DNA of 64,000 nucleotides from the NCBI GenBank assembly GCA_951812925.1, contig OX638369.1, forward strand, positions 16,769,329-16,833,328. Direction: 5' to 3'. The notes below the pieces were generated by a model. The model did not search any database. It saw only the letters and a list, made by a program, of their open reading frames with translations, and had not been told where the DNA came from. This document shows, one piece after another, positions 11,160-22,300 of the stretch (positions within the stretch are counted from its first letter, which is position 1; the number at the start of each line of letters is the position of its first letter). The DNA comes from Calliopum simillimum. Its lineage: Eukaryota; Arthropoda; Insecta; Diptera; Lauxaniidae. A program made the position numbers and the translations under genes.

Positions 11160-12680
11160 GTGAAGTGATTTTGGCGGGTTGTGGGGGTAGCCCCCATACA
11201 AAAAAAATAACAAAACATTATATCTCTGTATATGTAGTAGCTTTTATTAAAAAACTCTGTTAAAAGGATTACACTGCGTTCACCAAACACGCTGCAAAAA
11301 CAGGAGGAAATTGAACAAAGGGGCGCTGCACCCCTCATACAAAAAAAAAAAAAAAAAAAAATACATCAGTTGCTATATCTTCACACTTGTAGCAGTTACC
11401 ATTACAAAACTTTGTATACAAGAGTAAACTGCGTTCAACAAACGCCTTGCAAAAATTGAAAGAATTTGAACAAAGGGGCGTTGCACCCTCCATTCAAAAA
11501 AACATATTAATTGCTATATCTTTGCACCTGTATCAGTATTACTATAAAATTTTATATTAAAAACGTGTATTTTATTTATTTTAATACTATGCAAAAAAAA
11601 AAGGGTAAGGTAACCGGCTGTGGGCCGTCACCGGTTGTGGGCCACCCCTTGTATTTTTTGACGTTTATAAAATATGACAGATCTAAGTATGAGGTTATGT
11701 GTACATTGACAAAAGACAATATTAGTGCAAACAATTAAGTGAAAGGACGCATCTGACCCGCAGCTACAACAAAACAAAAAAAATTGACGAAGAAATTTTC
11801 AATAAAGTAATTTCTGAAGATTTTGCGAGTGTGATAAAGCGAAGTGAAATATTGCAAAGAGGTGAGTGTTTTGCATTTTTATGCAGTATTTGCGTTAAAT
11901 TTTCCGATTTTATATCGAGTTTGCTCAAAATTTTTCGCCACGAGAATTTCGCCAGTCACTTTAGGGATGGCTGCCGTTATCGGTTGTGGGCCACCTTTTG
12001 TAATAGGTTTTGGGTTACCATAAAATAAATAAATCGACTTCTGTTAGCTGCCTTTTGGATAAACTTGGCCCCTTGCAAGCCGCTTCACCCAAAAAATCAT
12101 CAAATCGCGGCCGAAAGCCAAATTGCGAATCCGATAATAATTTGAAAAAGTCACATTTTCTTGATGTTTTTTCGCCACTAGAGGCTTCATTGATGAATAA
12201 ATTTTGATAATACATAATTCTTTACTGGTTTTTTTTCATAATTTTGCATTTGAAGTGGATCTTTAAGGGTGGCCCACAACCGGTTATAAAATTTTGTTTG
12301 TCCAAAAACAAGCTCTTTACAAAATTTTTAAAAAAAAAAATTTTGTTGAAAAATTGTTTCTTTTTGGGTACCTACTGCCTTTAGCTTTCCATTGGTACCC
12401 AAAAGTCCGAAAAATGTATACTTGAATGCAAGTTACGGGCAAAAAACGAAACCCGGCCCACAACCGGTTACCTTCCCTTACTTTGAATACTCTATTTCTG
12501 TACTTTTATTATTATAAAATTTGGTGCATTGATGTAAGTGATATCTCTTAAGCAACATGGGAAAAATTAAAAGAGGAGACGCTCCCTCCCCCATACAAAA
12601 ACCATTTGCAATATTTTACCTTTGTACCTGGTGTAGGTATTATTATAAAATCTGGTACATTTTTGTGAGAAAGTGCAAGA
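11160..12680. repeat. Degenerate tandem repeat interrupted by a pogo-like element
   Basis: Units of roughly 120-165 bp repeat the order [GAACAAAGGGGCG.TGCACCC], [CATACAAAAA], [TTGCTATATCTT.GCAC.TGTA], [ATTACTATAAAATTT]. Units are seen at about 11165, 11290 and 11455. After the insertion at 11601-12478 two more follow at about 12490 and 12590. The array therefore predates the insertion. Confidence 0.6.
11601..12478 (+). mobile_element. Pogo-like element (i), word CCGGTTGTGGGCC
   Basis: Inverted ends AAGGGTAAGGTAACCGG (11601) and CCGGTTACCTTCCCTT (to 12478). The word CCGGTTGTGGGCC is repeated near the left end (11612, 11631), internally (11981, and inverted near 12270) and at the right end (inverted, 12454). 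Near 11760-11860 a frame reads SYNKTKKIDEEIFNKVI, resembling the N-terminal HTH start of pogo-family transposases. TA is present only on the right. Confidence 0.65.
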
Positions 12681-12839
12681 ATTTAAAGGTCACTTGTCAT
12701 CAAAAAAAAACTACGAATTTTCTTTAAATATCCATCTCTACCCGGTGCGGAGCTATGTTCATGTCTTTTGAGTTCAATATACAACAAAAATATAAATTTC
12801 GATAGCAGAAAAAATTGCAATTGTGTTTAAATTGTTTGT

Positions 12840-13245
12840 GGTAACACTATGTAATATATATATTAGCCTCCATCTTGTGTCAAACTTTGGTACCTCAAGC
12901 TTGAAATTTTAAGGGCTGGGAGCAATTTTTTAAGTTACAACCGATACCTCCAACGTAAAAGTTGGTAACTCAAGTTACCAACTTTTAACGGGGCAGCGTT
13001 TTTCGAAATCTACACAATTGGTTCCATCTTGTGTCAAATTTTGGTACCTCTACATGTAAATTTGAAGCCCTGGGCTCTATTTTTGAAGTCACAACCTAAA
13101 TTTATTTTATATAGGTTTTCATACAAAAAAAAACAAAAAAGTTAAAATACAAAAATGCTCATTACTCAAAACTACGATTTTCGAGTTACCAACTTTTACG
13201 TTGGACGTATCGATATATCCGCAGACCATTGTAATATATACTTAA
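12840..13245. repeat. Inverted and tandem repeat unit
   Basis: CGATACCTCCAACGTAAAAG at 12943 recurs inverted at 13186-13215. CCATCTTGTGTCAAA.TTTGG is directly repeated at about 12870 and 13024, a period near 154 bp. Class unknown. Confidence 0.45.
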
Positions 13246-13485
13246 ATTCATAAGAATGTCTGGAGAGCATATATGATAAACTAGAATTTTTTTATTATAT
13301 TAACTTACTTATATAGTTATGTGAGATTCTTTGAAATCATTATGAAAATGCAAAATAATAAGTATCAGACTTTTTCCAGGAACAATAATAGTTAGTAAAA
13401 AGATGCAATATTCTTCTATTAAATGCCCTTGAAAATTTCCCTTATACCTGTTTGATATGAAACAAAAAGAAACCTTTGAGTTGAC

Positions 13486-13493
13486 TATAAATA
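13486..13493 (+). promoter_or_regulatory. TATA box of the secreted-protein gene
   Basis: TATAAATA lies 61 bp before the ATG. An initiator-like TTAGTTT follows at about 13516, 30 bp downstream, so a short 5'UTR of about 30 nt is expected. A GGGAAATTTTC word, one mismatch from a Relish-type kB site, lies inverted near 13431-13441; its significance is uncertain. Confidence 0.7.
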
Positions 13494-13546
13494 CAAAAGA
13501 TTTTTCCACGACAAGTTAGTTTGTTGCCGCAAGTTGTTACTTTAAA

Positions 13547-13819
13547 ATGTACAAATTGTTACTTCTGATCTTTACGCTACTGCTGGTTGCGGCGATTACA
13601 GCAAATAAAGGTGACAACAAGATATCAAAGACAAGTCCTCATGATGATGAATATTCACAAAATTGGCAACATTTAGGATACCAACCATGGGAACGATCTA
13701 TCGTTTATGATGCAACGAAAACAGTTCATTCAAATGATAATGGCATTCCAAAAAGCAGTCATACATCAGTCGAACTACGTGCAAAACCTAGATACTTTCA
13801 CTTTAATCAATACACTTAG
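13547..13819 (+). CDS. Small secreted protein, function unknown
   Basis: Encodes 90 residues in one exon. Residues 1-20 (MYKLLLLIFTLLLVAAITAN) form a clear signal peptide with a Leu-rich core. The remaining ~70 residues are polar, rich in Ser, Asn, His and Tyr, with no cysteine and no obvious dibasic neuropeptide cassette. A TATA box, an initiator-like site and an AAAATG start context support a real gene with compact architecture, as in induced peptide genes or secreted tissue-specific genes. I do not recognise the family. The AATAAA signal (15119) is separated from the stop by the inserted pogo-like element 13862-15078; without it the 3'UTR would be about 85 nt. Confidence 0.72.
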   Translation: MYKLLLLIFTLLLVAAITANKGDNKISKTSPHDDEYSQNWQHLGYQPWERSIVYDATKTVHSNDNGIPKSSHTSVELRAKPRYFHFNQYT

Positions 13820-13861
13820 AGTCTGTTTGAGTATTAACTAGTATATATGAACATATAAGTA

Positions 13862-15078
13862 GGGGAGGGGGGGGCTAGTGTGGACTGGGGGCTAGTGTGG
13901 ACAAATTCAAATTCTCGCGCTGTTTTGAATTTTTTGTTTCTGTATTATATTTTTCAAGTTGGTATTTGCACTCTGCATCACCAAAAAAAAATTCATTTGT
14001 TGACAGTTCAGCTTTCCATGATAACGTGACCGAACGTGTTTTACGCAGCAAAAAGTAATTTTTTTGTTGTTTCGTAATTTCAGTGATACTTTTAAACTAA
14101 TTATAGATAATACAACTTAAAATAGTGTCTATTTAAACCATTGATATTATTTTTGAAGAACTTTACCGTAAGATTAAAAAAAAATATTTTTGTTTAAAAA
14201 GACATAAGGGGGCTAGTGTGGACAACTGAAATGAGGCTAGTGTGGACATGTCCGCAGCAGCTGAAATGACTCCAGAAATCGTCAGGCCATTTCTAAAAGC
14301 CGTTCCAAGAAAGTACGTTACTAAAAAGAAAGAACGACAGATTCACGTATCCCGATTTACCGGATACCAGCGAAATTTACCGAAATGAAATAGTGGCAAA
14401 GCTGCCACAACCACAACAACTGTCGGAAACATCGTGATCAGCATGTTATATGAAGTTTGAAACAACATGGACAAAAAGTATTTTATATTGGCCAAATTGT
14501 CATGATCCACGGTTCTCAAGATTTCGACATTACGTTTCTAAAAAGAAAGCACGATAGATTTACGTATCCCGATGTACCGGATATCAGCCAAATTCACCGA
14601 AATGAAATAGTGGCAAAGCTGCCACAAGCACAACAACTACCGGGAACATCTCGATCAGCAAATTATATGAAGTTTGATATAAATTTCTCCAAATACAACA
14701 TGGGATAGCAGTTAATTTTTTATTTGTATTATTATTTATATTACATCATCATTTTCCTGAATAAACATGTATCTGAACTCTTTCTTAACGTTTTTGTATG
14801 AATTATCAAGTTTGTTATGGTGTCCACATTAGCCCCCAGTTAAATCAATGGTTGTCCACACTAGCCCCGTATAAGGGGCTAGTATGGACAAATGTAAGCT
14901 CTTTTCAAAATAGTTTAATAGTGCATTTATGAAAATAAAAAATAAAAACTTTTGATGCAATTATGAAGGCAAGAGGTATAAGTAATCGCTAAAAATTACT
15001 TTTTTACAAAAATGATATATTTACATATATAATTTTGTAATTATATTAAAATTGTCCACACTAGCCCCCCCCCTCCCC
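13862..15078 (+). mobile_element. Pogo-like element (ii), word GGGGCTAGTGTGGAC
   Basis: Ends are near-perfect inverted repeats: GGGGAGGGGGGGGCTAGTGT and its inverse ACTAGCCCCCCCCCTCCCC. They are flanked by TA duplications at 13860-13861 and 15079-15080. The subterminal word GGGGCTAGTGTGGAC occurs about four times from the left (13873, 13889, 14209, 14231) and recurs inverted at about 14823, 14851 and 15054, plus a direct copy at 14875. The inside holds transposase C-terminal fragments. Confidence 0.85.
14245..14708 (+). pseudogene. Pogo-like transposase C-terminal fragments, duplicated
   Basis: A frame reads MTPEIVRPFLKAVPRKYVT, resembling the conserved block after the DDE domain in insect pogo-like transposases. 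It is followed by a ~135-bp segment present twice in tandem (about 14325-14455 and 14545-14680), which reads TYPDVPDISQIHRNEIVAKL in the second copy. That matches the F.YP...DI..I....I...LP tail of this family. The DDE core itself is absent. Confidence 0.6.
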
Positions 15079-15118
15079 TATGTATTTAATTTTCATGTGA
15101 TATTTCCAAGAAATTTAA

Positions 15119-15124
15119 AATAAA
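15119..15124 (+). other. Polyadenylation signal AATAAA
   Basis: First AATAAA after the secreted-protein stop codon, now displaced by the 1.2-kb insertion. Confidence 0.5.
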
Positions 15125-15129
15125 ATTTT

Positions 15130-15741
15130 ATAAAGCAAAATACTTTATTTTTTCTTTTTCCTCAACTCCATCAAATTTTTTAGCTACATATGACCAGCAT
15201 CTTAAGTAGTTGGCTTAATTTCCTTTAATAACGGCATTTCAAAACTCAAGTTCATCAAATTCAATGTCATTAATTGTTTTGTGGCTAACAAACTTTTTCC
15301 AATGCTCGAATTCAATGTTAATTAAATTATGGTCGCAATTTTGTCCATTCGACGTTGATTCAATACAGTTCCGTTTCGTTCCGCAATCGCTATACGGCGT
15401 TACAGAATATTGTATCCTTGCGGTTTTATGCGTCGTCCGTCGACCGCAAATGGTTTCCCCTTTATTTCCTCATTACTGTAGTAATTATTTTGCTGCCACA
15501 CTTCTTACATACTTATGTACATATTGACTGATGTATATGTAGGTACATACATTTTCAAATGAAATACAAAATTGTAAAGAAATTACATACATTCGAGTAC
15601 CTACATAGTGGATTTTGGTGTTTGGAACACCTGCCGTTGGACATGGCCTTTGGAATGTTTAACATTGAGTATTCTATGCGAACACTTTTTCATTCAATGT
15701 TTGTTTGAGATTGAGTTAAGGTCTTAGTGGAGCCATCGATT
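15130..15741. other. Gene-free stretch
   Basis: An open frame at 15264-15527 shows no family I recognise and no promoter or splice context. Treated as non-coding. Confidence 0.4.
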
Positions 15742-16458
15742 TGGTCTTTTTTCGACCAAGAGGCACTCCCTTACTTTAACAATTGACATAAAATGCCATA
15801 AAGAGCAAAGTAAATGGAAGATAAATATTAGGAGGAAAAGGAAAATCAACTTTCATTTTTTCGCTTATGACATTTACTGTCACAAATAAATCTCTTTCGG
15901 CCGGCAAAAATGAGTAGGATTTAATGACGAGATTTATAGATTTAATCACAGTAAAATCTCCGGTGGTAACGTAGTATTAAACTTATACATCACTTTTTGT
16001 GACATCTCATGCACCGCTGAACTAGTTTGGTACAGGAGAAATTAGTTTTTTCTTTACCAAGGGCTTTAACATAATTAAGAGTTTAATTTGGTTTAGAAAA
16101 ATTGTAATTTATTTTAAAAAAATATCAATATGTGAAAAAGGTTTAACTTGAAGTGGAGAATCTGAAATTTAAGTCGCAATGTTACCGAGCAATACAATGC
16201 TAAAGAAAATACTATTCCTCTTATGCCAAACTAGTACAGCGGTGCATTAATTCTCAGAAATAGTGATGGATGAGTGCAATAACAGGTTTCCATCGGAGAT
16301 TTAGCTATGATGAAATCTATAAATCTCGTCGTTAAATCCTCTTCATTTTTGACAGTTAATGTCATATGCTAACATTTATCTTCCATTTAGTTTTTTTAAT
16401 GACATTAAATGCCAATTGTCAAAGTTATGAGGTGCCACTTGGTCGAAAATAGCCAAAA
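15742..16458. repeat. Hairpin element, family E
   Basis: Left arm 15742-15968 and right arm about 16290-16458 are inverted copies (TTTCGACCAAGAGGCACTCC against GAGGTGCCACTTGGTCGAAA; GACGAGATTTATAGATTT against AAATCTATAAATCTCGTC), with a ~320-bp spacer. No coding capacity. A piece of the same family is at 9690-9815. Confidence 0.75.
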
Positions 16459-16751
16459 TAGGTTGCCCAGCTGAGGTTTATGCGCAAATTTAAAATAAAT
16501 CTCGGCAGAAATAGTTTTACTTTGTGTATAGTAAATCACGTGATTGCAGAATGACGCCAGCAATATTTGCCATTTAACGTTTTGGAATAATAAACCAGGA
16601 GACGGATGCAGATTAAGAGACCATGGAGCCAAATGTTGGAAAATGATTGTAAAATATCGGACGGATAAAGAAGAATGTAAAAAACCATAAAATAAATATG
16701 CAATTTTTGTTTAGGTTTTATGCTTTTATAGGATTTTAATTATTGTATTGT
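16459..16751. other. Gene-free stretch
   Basis: No feature recognised. Confidence 0.4.
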
Positions 16752-17121
16752 ACACAGTCTAATGAACTGTGTGACACTTAATCCGACTGCATCCTCAGAA
16801 ATATCAATATACCTGCAGGATTTCGAGATGTCCTTGTTTCAAGTTGGAGACAACGCAGTTTGCAGGCTTATGGCATAGCTGCAGGAAGCACACTCTTGTT
16901 CTCAAATATCTTTGCCGAGTTGTGATCTTTTAAAGAGAAGGTATTTCAGTCCCATACAAAGGACGAAATAATTTGGAATCTTCCCTTTTATTGTAGCTAT
17001 GCCAAAAGACTGAAAGAAGCGTTTTCTCCAACTTAAAACAAGGATATCTTAAAATCCTTCAGGATATTGACAATTCTCAGAATGCAGTCGGATTCAGCGT
17101 CAAAAAGTACATAAGACTGCA
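16752..17121. repeat. CACAG-type hairpin element
   Basis: Left arm begins ACACAGTC and contains AATCCGACTGCATCCTCAG. The right arm contains CTCAGAATGCAGTCGGATTC, then AGCGTCAAAAAGTACATAAG. Arms about 100 bp, spacer about 165 bp. Same motif set as the hairpins at 20120, 41892, 48326 and 61262. Confidence 0.65.
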
Positions 17122-17639
17122 AATCCATATATTAATACGCGAGACACAAAGTTGTCCATATTTTTTTACTATGTTAGAAATGGAGTACGACTTTAAATTA
17201 TACACCATTCGAAAGGTATTTGTGTGTAGATGTGCACAAAGTTAAAGTTATGTAAATATTTTGACCTTAAGCTATATAAGATTAGATAGAAATTTTTCAA
17301 TATTAATAACAACAAAATACACGGTCACACAGAGCTCAAAATAGAATAAAGTACAAAGAGGAAGACAAAAAGCATAACACTGACTTCATGTTATTTGTTT
17401 TCTCTATATTTCGTTCAAATTATACCAGGGATGATAAATGAGCTTTTTCTGTTTCGCACCAAATAGCAAAAAAATGTACTAAAAGTATCCAAAAACCAAC
17501 AATATTATTTAATACATTTGGGGTCGAATTTTGACCACTGGTCGCTTCTAATAAGAAGTAAAAAGTTCATTTAATTTTTTTGTGTGCATGTGTATTAATA
17601 GGTGTTAGTAAAGAAATACAAAGTGCCAATCTGAAAAAT
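17122..17639. other. Gene-free stretch
   Basis: No feature recognised. Confidence 0.4.
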
Positions 17640-19160
17640 ATCGAGCGCTTCTTAAGAATGCACTATTTAAGAACTTGTACCCATAGAATTTTAGAAGCTC
17701 TTACACAATGATTTTTTGTAAGGCTGCAGTAAGCATTCGATCATCAAATTCTGCTGAAACAGAATGTTTGTTTTTATAATTGAAGAGTAGTATTTTTAAA
17801 AAGGCAGAGAACAAAATATATGTATGAAAAAAAATTTATTTAATATACAAACTTTGTAGCCACATTACACAAGTTTGTTAATTATGTGTCTGTTTGCGCG
17901 GGTCCAATTCCCACCACGAACATTTTTTTATTTTACTTTTTATTTTTTTTTTTTTTTTTATGTGTATTTATTTTTATTTAATTGAATAGAAATTGAATAC
18001 ACAATGATTCTATGTATGGCTGTAAGAACCCTATAGGAAATTCCACTGGTTTAAAAGCTGTTTAAAACTACTTTTTTTCAACCACAACCGGTTGAAATTC
18101 TGACTTTTTTCCTTGCAAGAGACTGGTTTATTTAACATGGCGATGTCATAGGGGCAGGGCAATTGTCCTAATCTGCATATATTTTCAACTGGTTAAAAAT
18201 TGATATTTTTTCAATTGGTTAATAGTCAATTGACCAAATCTGGTTTAAAAACTAGTTAAGTAGTTGCAATTCCACTGCAAGAACTTCAATAATATATAAG
18301 TTTTCATTGAAACATTCATTGGGGATTTATATGGGAACTCAAGTTTCAAAGACAAATATTAAACTGTTAATAATAATAAATAATAAAAAATAACTTAGAA
18401 TTAGTATTATTCTAAGTTAGAACATTAATGAAAATTAAATAGGAGCTTAAAGAAAACAAATATTGTGAAAATGAATTTGAATTGAATTTCTTGATAATTT
18501 GACAATCTCAGCAAGGAAAATAAAAAAATTAGAAAAAAAATTTGAGATTAAATTTTAAAAATTAAAGTCAAAGTGGTATTTGCTGCATATAATTTAAACC
18601 AGTTTCAAACAGGTTGCTTTTAACTACGTTTCCAACCGGTTTTTTTTGTAACCGGTTTATGTTCTTGCGACAGGGAAGCAATCGATTATCAAATTCTGTT
18701 TGGATAGACTTTTTCTTTATATACAAATTTTATACCTCGACATCAATTTGATCAGTGGTCTAGAGATCTAACAAGTAATTGTTATTGTAAATAAAAATAA
18801 TATGTTTCTATCACAAAGACGGTCATCGGTTTGAATCCTACTGCGATCGCTTACAGCCGCATTACAAATAAGCGCTTCAAAACGACTTCTTCCGTATGGT
18901 TGCTGTAAGTTTCAGAACATTTAAAAGTAAGAATTATTGTGCCGTTAAATATCAAAACTGCCTAATTCCCTCTCTGATAAGTAGGCGAAATGAAATAAAT
19001 TTAATTGATTTTGATTTATTTGATTTTGCCTACTTATCAGAAATGGATTTAGGCAGTTTTGATATTTAACGATACAATTGTTACGGAGTGGAAGCGCTAA
19101 TGGCTGAAAAAGAAGCACTTTAGAAAGACTTTCGAAGCGCTTCTTTTCCCCTTTGAAAGT
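17640..19160. repeat. Repeat family D, long copy with nested element
   Basis: Opens GAGCGCTTCTTAAGAATGCAC and closes ...TTTCGAAGCGCTTCTTTTCC, loosely inverted. It shares the ACAATGATTTTTTGTAAGGC and GCTGCAGTAAG blocks with 1880-2295. A second repeat (about 18015-18675), rich in ACCGGTT/AACCAGTT words with an inverted pair at its ends, is inserted. A near-palindrome at 18953-19075 (AAATATCAAAACTGCC) lies toward the right end. Confidence 0.55.
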
Positions 19161-19325
19161 GTGAAAAAGTTTACTACCATTGTGTATAGTGGTAGGGATA
19201 AATTGATAATTAAATTTTAGTTCAGATTGCCGGTTTTGCTACTGGACAACTCATAAATTAAACTTTCTATATGTGTATGAAGACAATTTTATGAACTTTT
19301 TCTTTTTTCTCTCTTATTTTTGCAG

Positions 19326-19377
19326 TTTGAACTTCTTCTAGAGTGCATATTTACATTCAAAAAAACAATCAGTCAAA
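19326..19377 (+). other. AstC: AstC 5'UTR behind a splice acceptor
   Basis: A pyrimidine-rich tract and TTTTTGCAG end at 19325, as an intron acceptor does. This suggests an unseen upstream non-coding exon. The start codon context TCAAAATGG is good for flies. Confidence 0.6.
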
Positions 19378-22300
19378 ATGGTTAAAACCGTGCAAAATTT
19401 GCTTTATTGTGGTCTGGTTATTACCTTCTTGGTCGCAATGATCGAAGCAAGACCTCAATCTAGCCTAACCGATAATAGCAGTCAGGTAAGTTTTATGCGA
19501 TAATAATGAATTTGGCAAAAAAAGTCTATAATCTATTTAATTTTACAATATATAGGACACTGATACAATGGAACCCCAAATTGATGATACGCGATACTAT
19601 GATCTACCAGCACAATATCAGGGGATTCCAATGGATAAACTACAAATGTTGATTAGTCAGTACAAAAAGCCAGCGTAAGTACGAGTACAGATAAAGTGAT
19701 TGTATAGTTATCGCTTTGAAAATTAATTGAAAAGTACTACAAAGTTCTCATCCACCAAATTACCCAGATTTAGCATTAAGCGATTATATTATACTTTTTT
19801 CAAGTTTAAAGAAATAACTTGATTGATCCTGTTGTAGAGAACTTTGATTGCTCTCTACGACATTCTCGATTCTGGGATTGCCTTCTCTATTGATAAAACT
19901 GGCACACAAAATTAAAAAATTTAAGGAACTTTTGACTAGGCTCATGTACCCTTATGTACTTTTCGACTTCGAATCAGTGGTCAGAATTGTTCATATTATC
20001 ACTTGTGTTTGCAATAGGCAGCCTCTCAAAGATTCTAGCAAAAGCTAGAGATGATAAAACATCTGTTTTCTTCACAGAAGCAGTTTTTATTCCAATATTA
20101 GCAAAGCTAGCACTCAAAAAAAAAAAAATGCTACAAATTTCTTACATGTAGTCTTATGTACTTTTTGACGCTGAATCGGACTGCACGCTCAGAATTGGGG
20201 TTTTTTCCAACTTCTGGATTGAATTTCTCAGGTGTGTCCACTTTGGGGGACCTTTTTCAATGTGGCCATTTTTGCCTATTTTTGAAATGGGTGATAATTT
20301 TAATTATATTGAAGATATTAAAATTCTGTTTCATGGGTTGTTTCCATTGTTTAAAAGATTGGTGTCCACCTTGGGGGACTCTCCCCTATATATTTGCAGG
20401 ATATTGATATATACTTGCTTGAAGTTGGAGAAAAGGGTATTTTCAGTCTTGTGAAATTCTTTTTTTATAATGGTATCATGGCATCAAATAGCCAATCCCT
20501 TCTTACCAAACTACGAACTTTTCTAACATAACTTTTAGTTTCCTAGATATAATTTTTTTGAAGAGAAGGTATTTCAGCCCCCATACAATGGACAAAGTTA
20601 CATAAGTTGGTATCGAAAACTGTTTTATGGCCAACAAAAAAGTTCTATTGGCAAAGTTTAAAGTTATATTTTGATTAAAAAGAGTGTGGCTATTCGAACT
20701 TTACCTTTTCCTGTAGTTACGTCATAAGCCTGAAAACAATGTATTCTCCAACTTCAAGCAAGGATAACTCAAAATCCTGCAGGTATATTGACAATTCTGA
20801 GGATACACTCCGATTCAGCGTCAAAAAGTACATAAGACTGCTTGTAAGAAATAAAGTGTTCATACCATTTTATTTATTTTGTATATATGAAACAATATTC
20901 TAATAGATATATTTTAGACGAACGCTTTCAGTGCTTATGTAAGCACTTACTGATAAACGTATGGGAAAGCAACAATAAAAGTGCTTTATTTAACATGCAA
21001 TAGATAAATTTGCGTGCTTAATTTTCGTTTTAGAAGAAACATGTTGATACGCTTCCGTCAAAAATACAGCTTATATAAAACAGAATATGTTGAAAATTAT
21101 GTATTTGCTTACAAAAAGCATGGATCAGATGACATTGTTAGTTTGAGATAACTGTTCGTAAATGTAAATTTTTATAAAGTAGATCCCTTTACTTTTTATC
21201 GAGCGAAAAACTGCTCCGGAGATTTCATTGAAAGTAATTTTTCCAAACTTGAACGGTTTGTGAAAGATATCTCCTAAACGATAGGTCGTACGAAAAAAAA
21301 GCGGAGAGTGGTTTGTATGAAATATTTAAATTTCTACAAACAGGTATATAGTTATTTTTTTCAATTTTAAATGTACATCATATAAATATCACGATGTTTC
21401 GAACCTTCTTAAATTGACATACCTCCCAAACTAAGAGTCATAGGAACAAATTTTGGAGCTTTTTCGTAGTAAATTATTAAAGCTAAACAACTGTTGACTC
21501 AGTAAGCAATTGAGGAGTGGCCGTACCAAAGGGCCTAAGTACAATTTCGAAACAAAAGTAGTGTCATTATATGAAACGGGTGACATTTTGTTAGAAGTTA
21601 ATAAAATTGTTTTCTGTTTTCACTAAAAATTTTCCTAATAGTGCGAAATTTATGTCATTGTGTTAAAAAAATTATAACAGTCAAACAACCGACTATAAAG
21701 CACATAAAAAGTATGACATTACTTTTGTCTCGAAATGGTACTTAGGCCCTTTGGTACGGCCACTCCTCAATTGTCGATAACTATTTTTCCGTAATTGCAG
21801 CCGTAAGCGAAACAATTGTATAAACATTATTTTCGCAACTTTTGACCTTGAATACCCTTTTTTTCGGCATACGATTTTGCAATGTACTTCTCACATGTAA
21901 TTTTTTATGAATACAATTTCAGGAAAAAAATTCATTTGGAACTAATTTTCAGAATCATCCTCATTTGATTCGGCTAAAGCAACAAGGATTTTGAAATGTT
22001 TAATTGAAAACATATCGAAATACGATATTGAACAGAGTTCCGTAAAAAAAATGGGGTACTCGAGAATTTGATTCAAATCTCCTAAAAGACAGGTGTGGTA
22101 TGTCATCGATATACGTATTCCAACATTTAAAATAAAAATAAAAAATACATTGTTTTTCGTTTGGTTAGGATAAGGGAGGGAAATATGGACCACCAATCTA
22201 TCTTTTTTAAATAAAACTCAAAATGCATAAAATAAAACAATTAATTTTATGTCATTCGTTAAAGGAAACAATTCACCTTAAAGAAAAAAAATTAAAAAAC

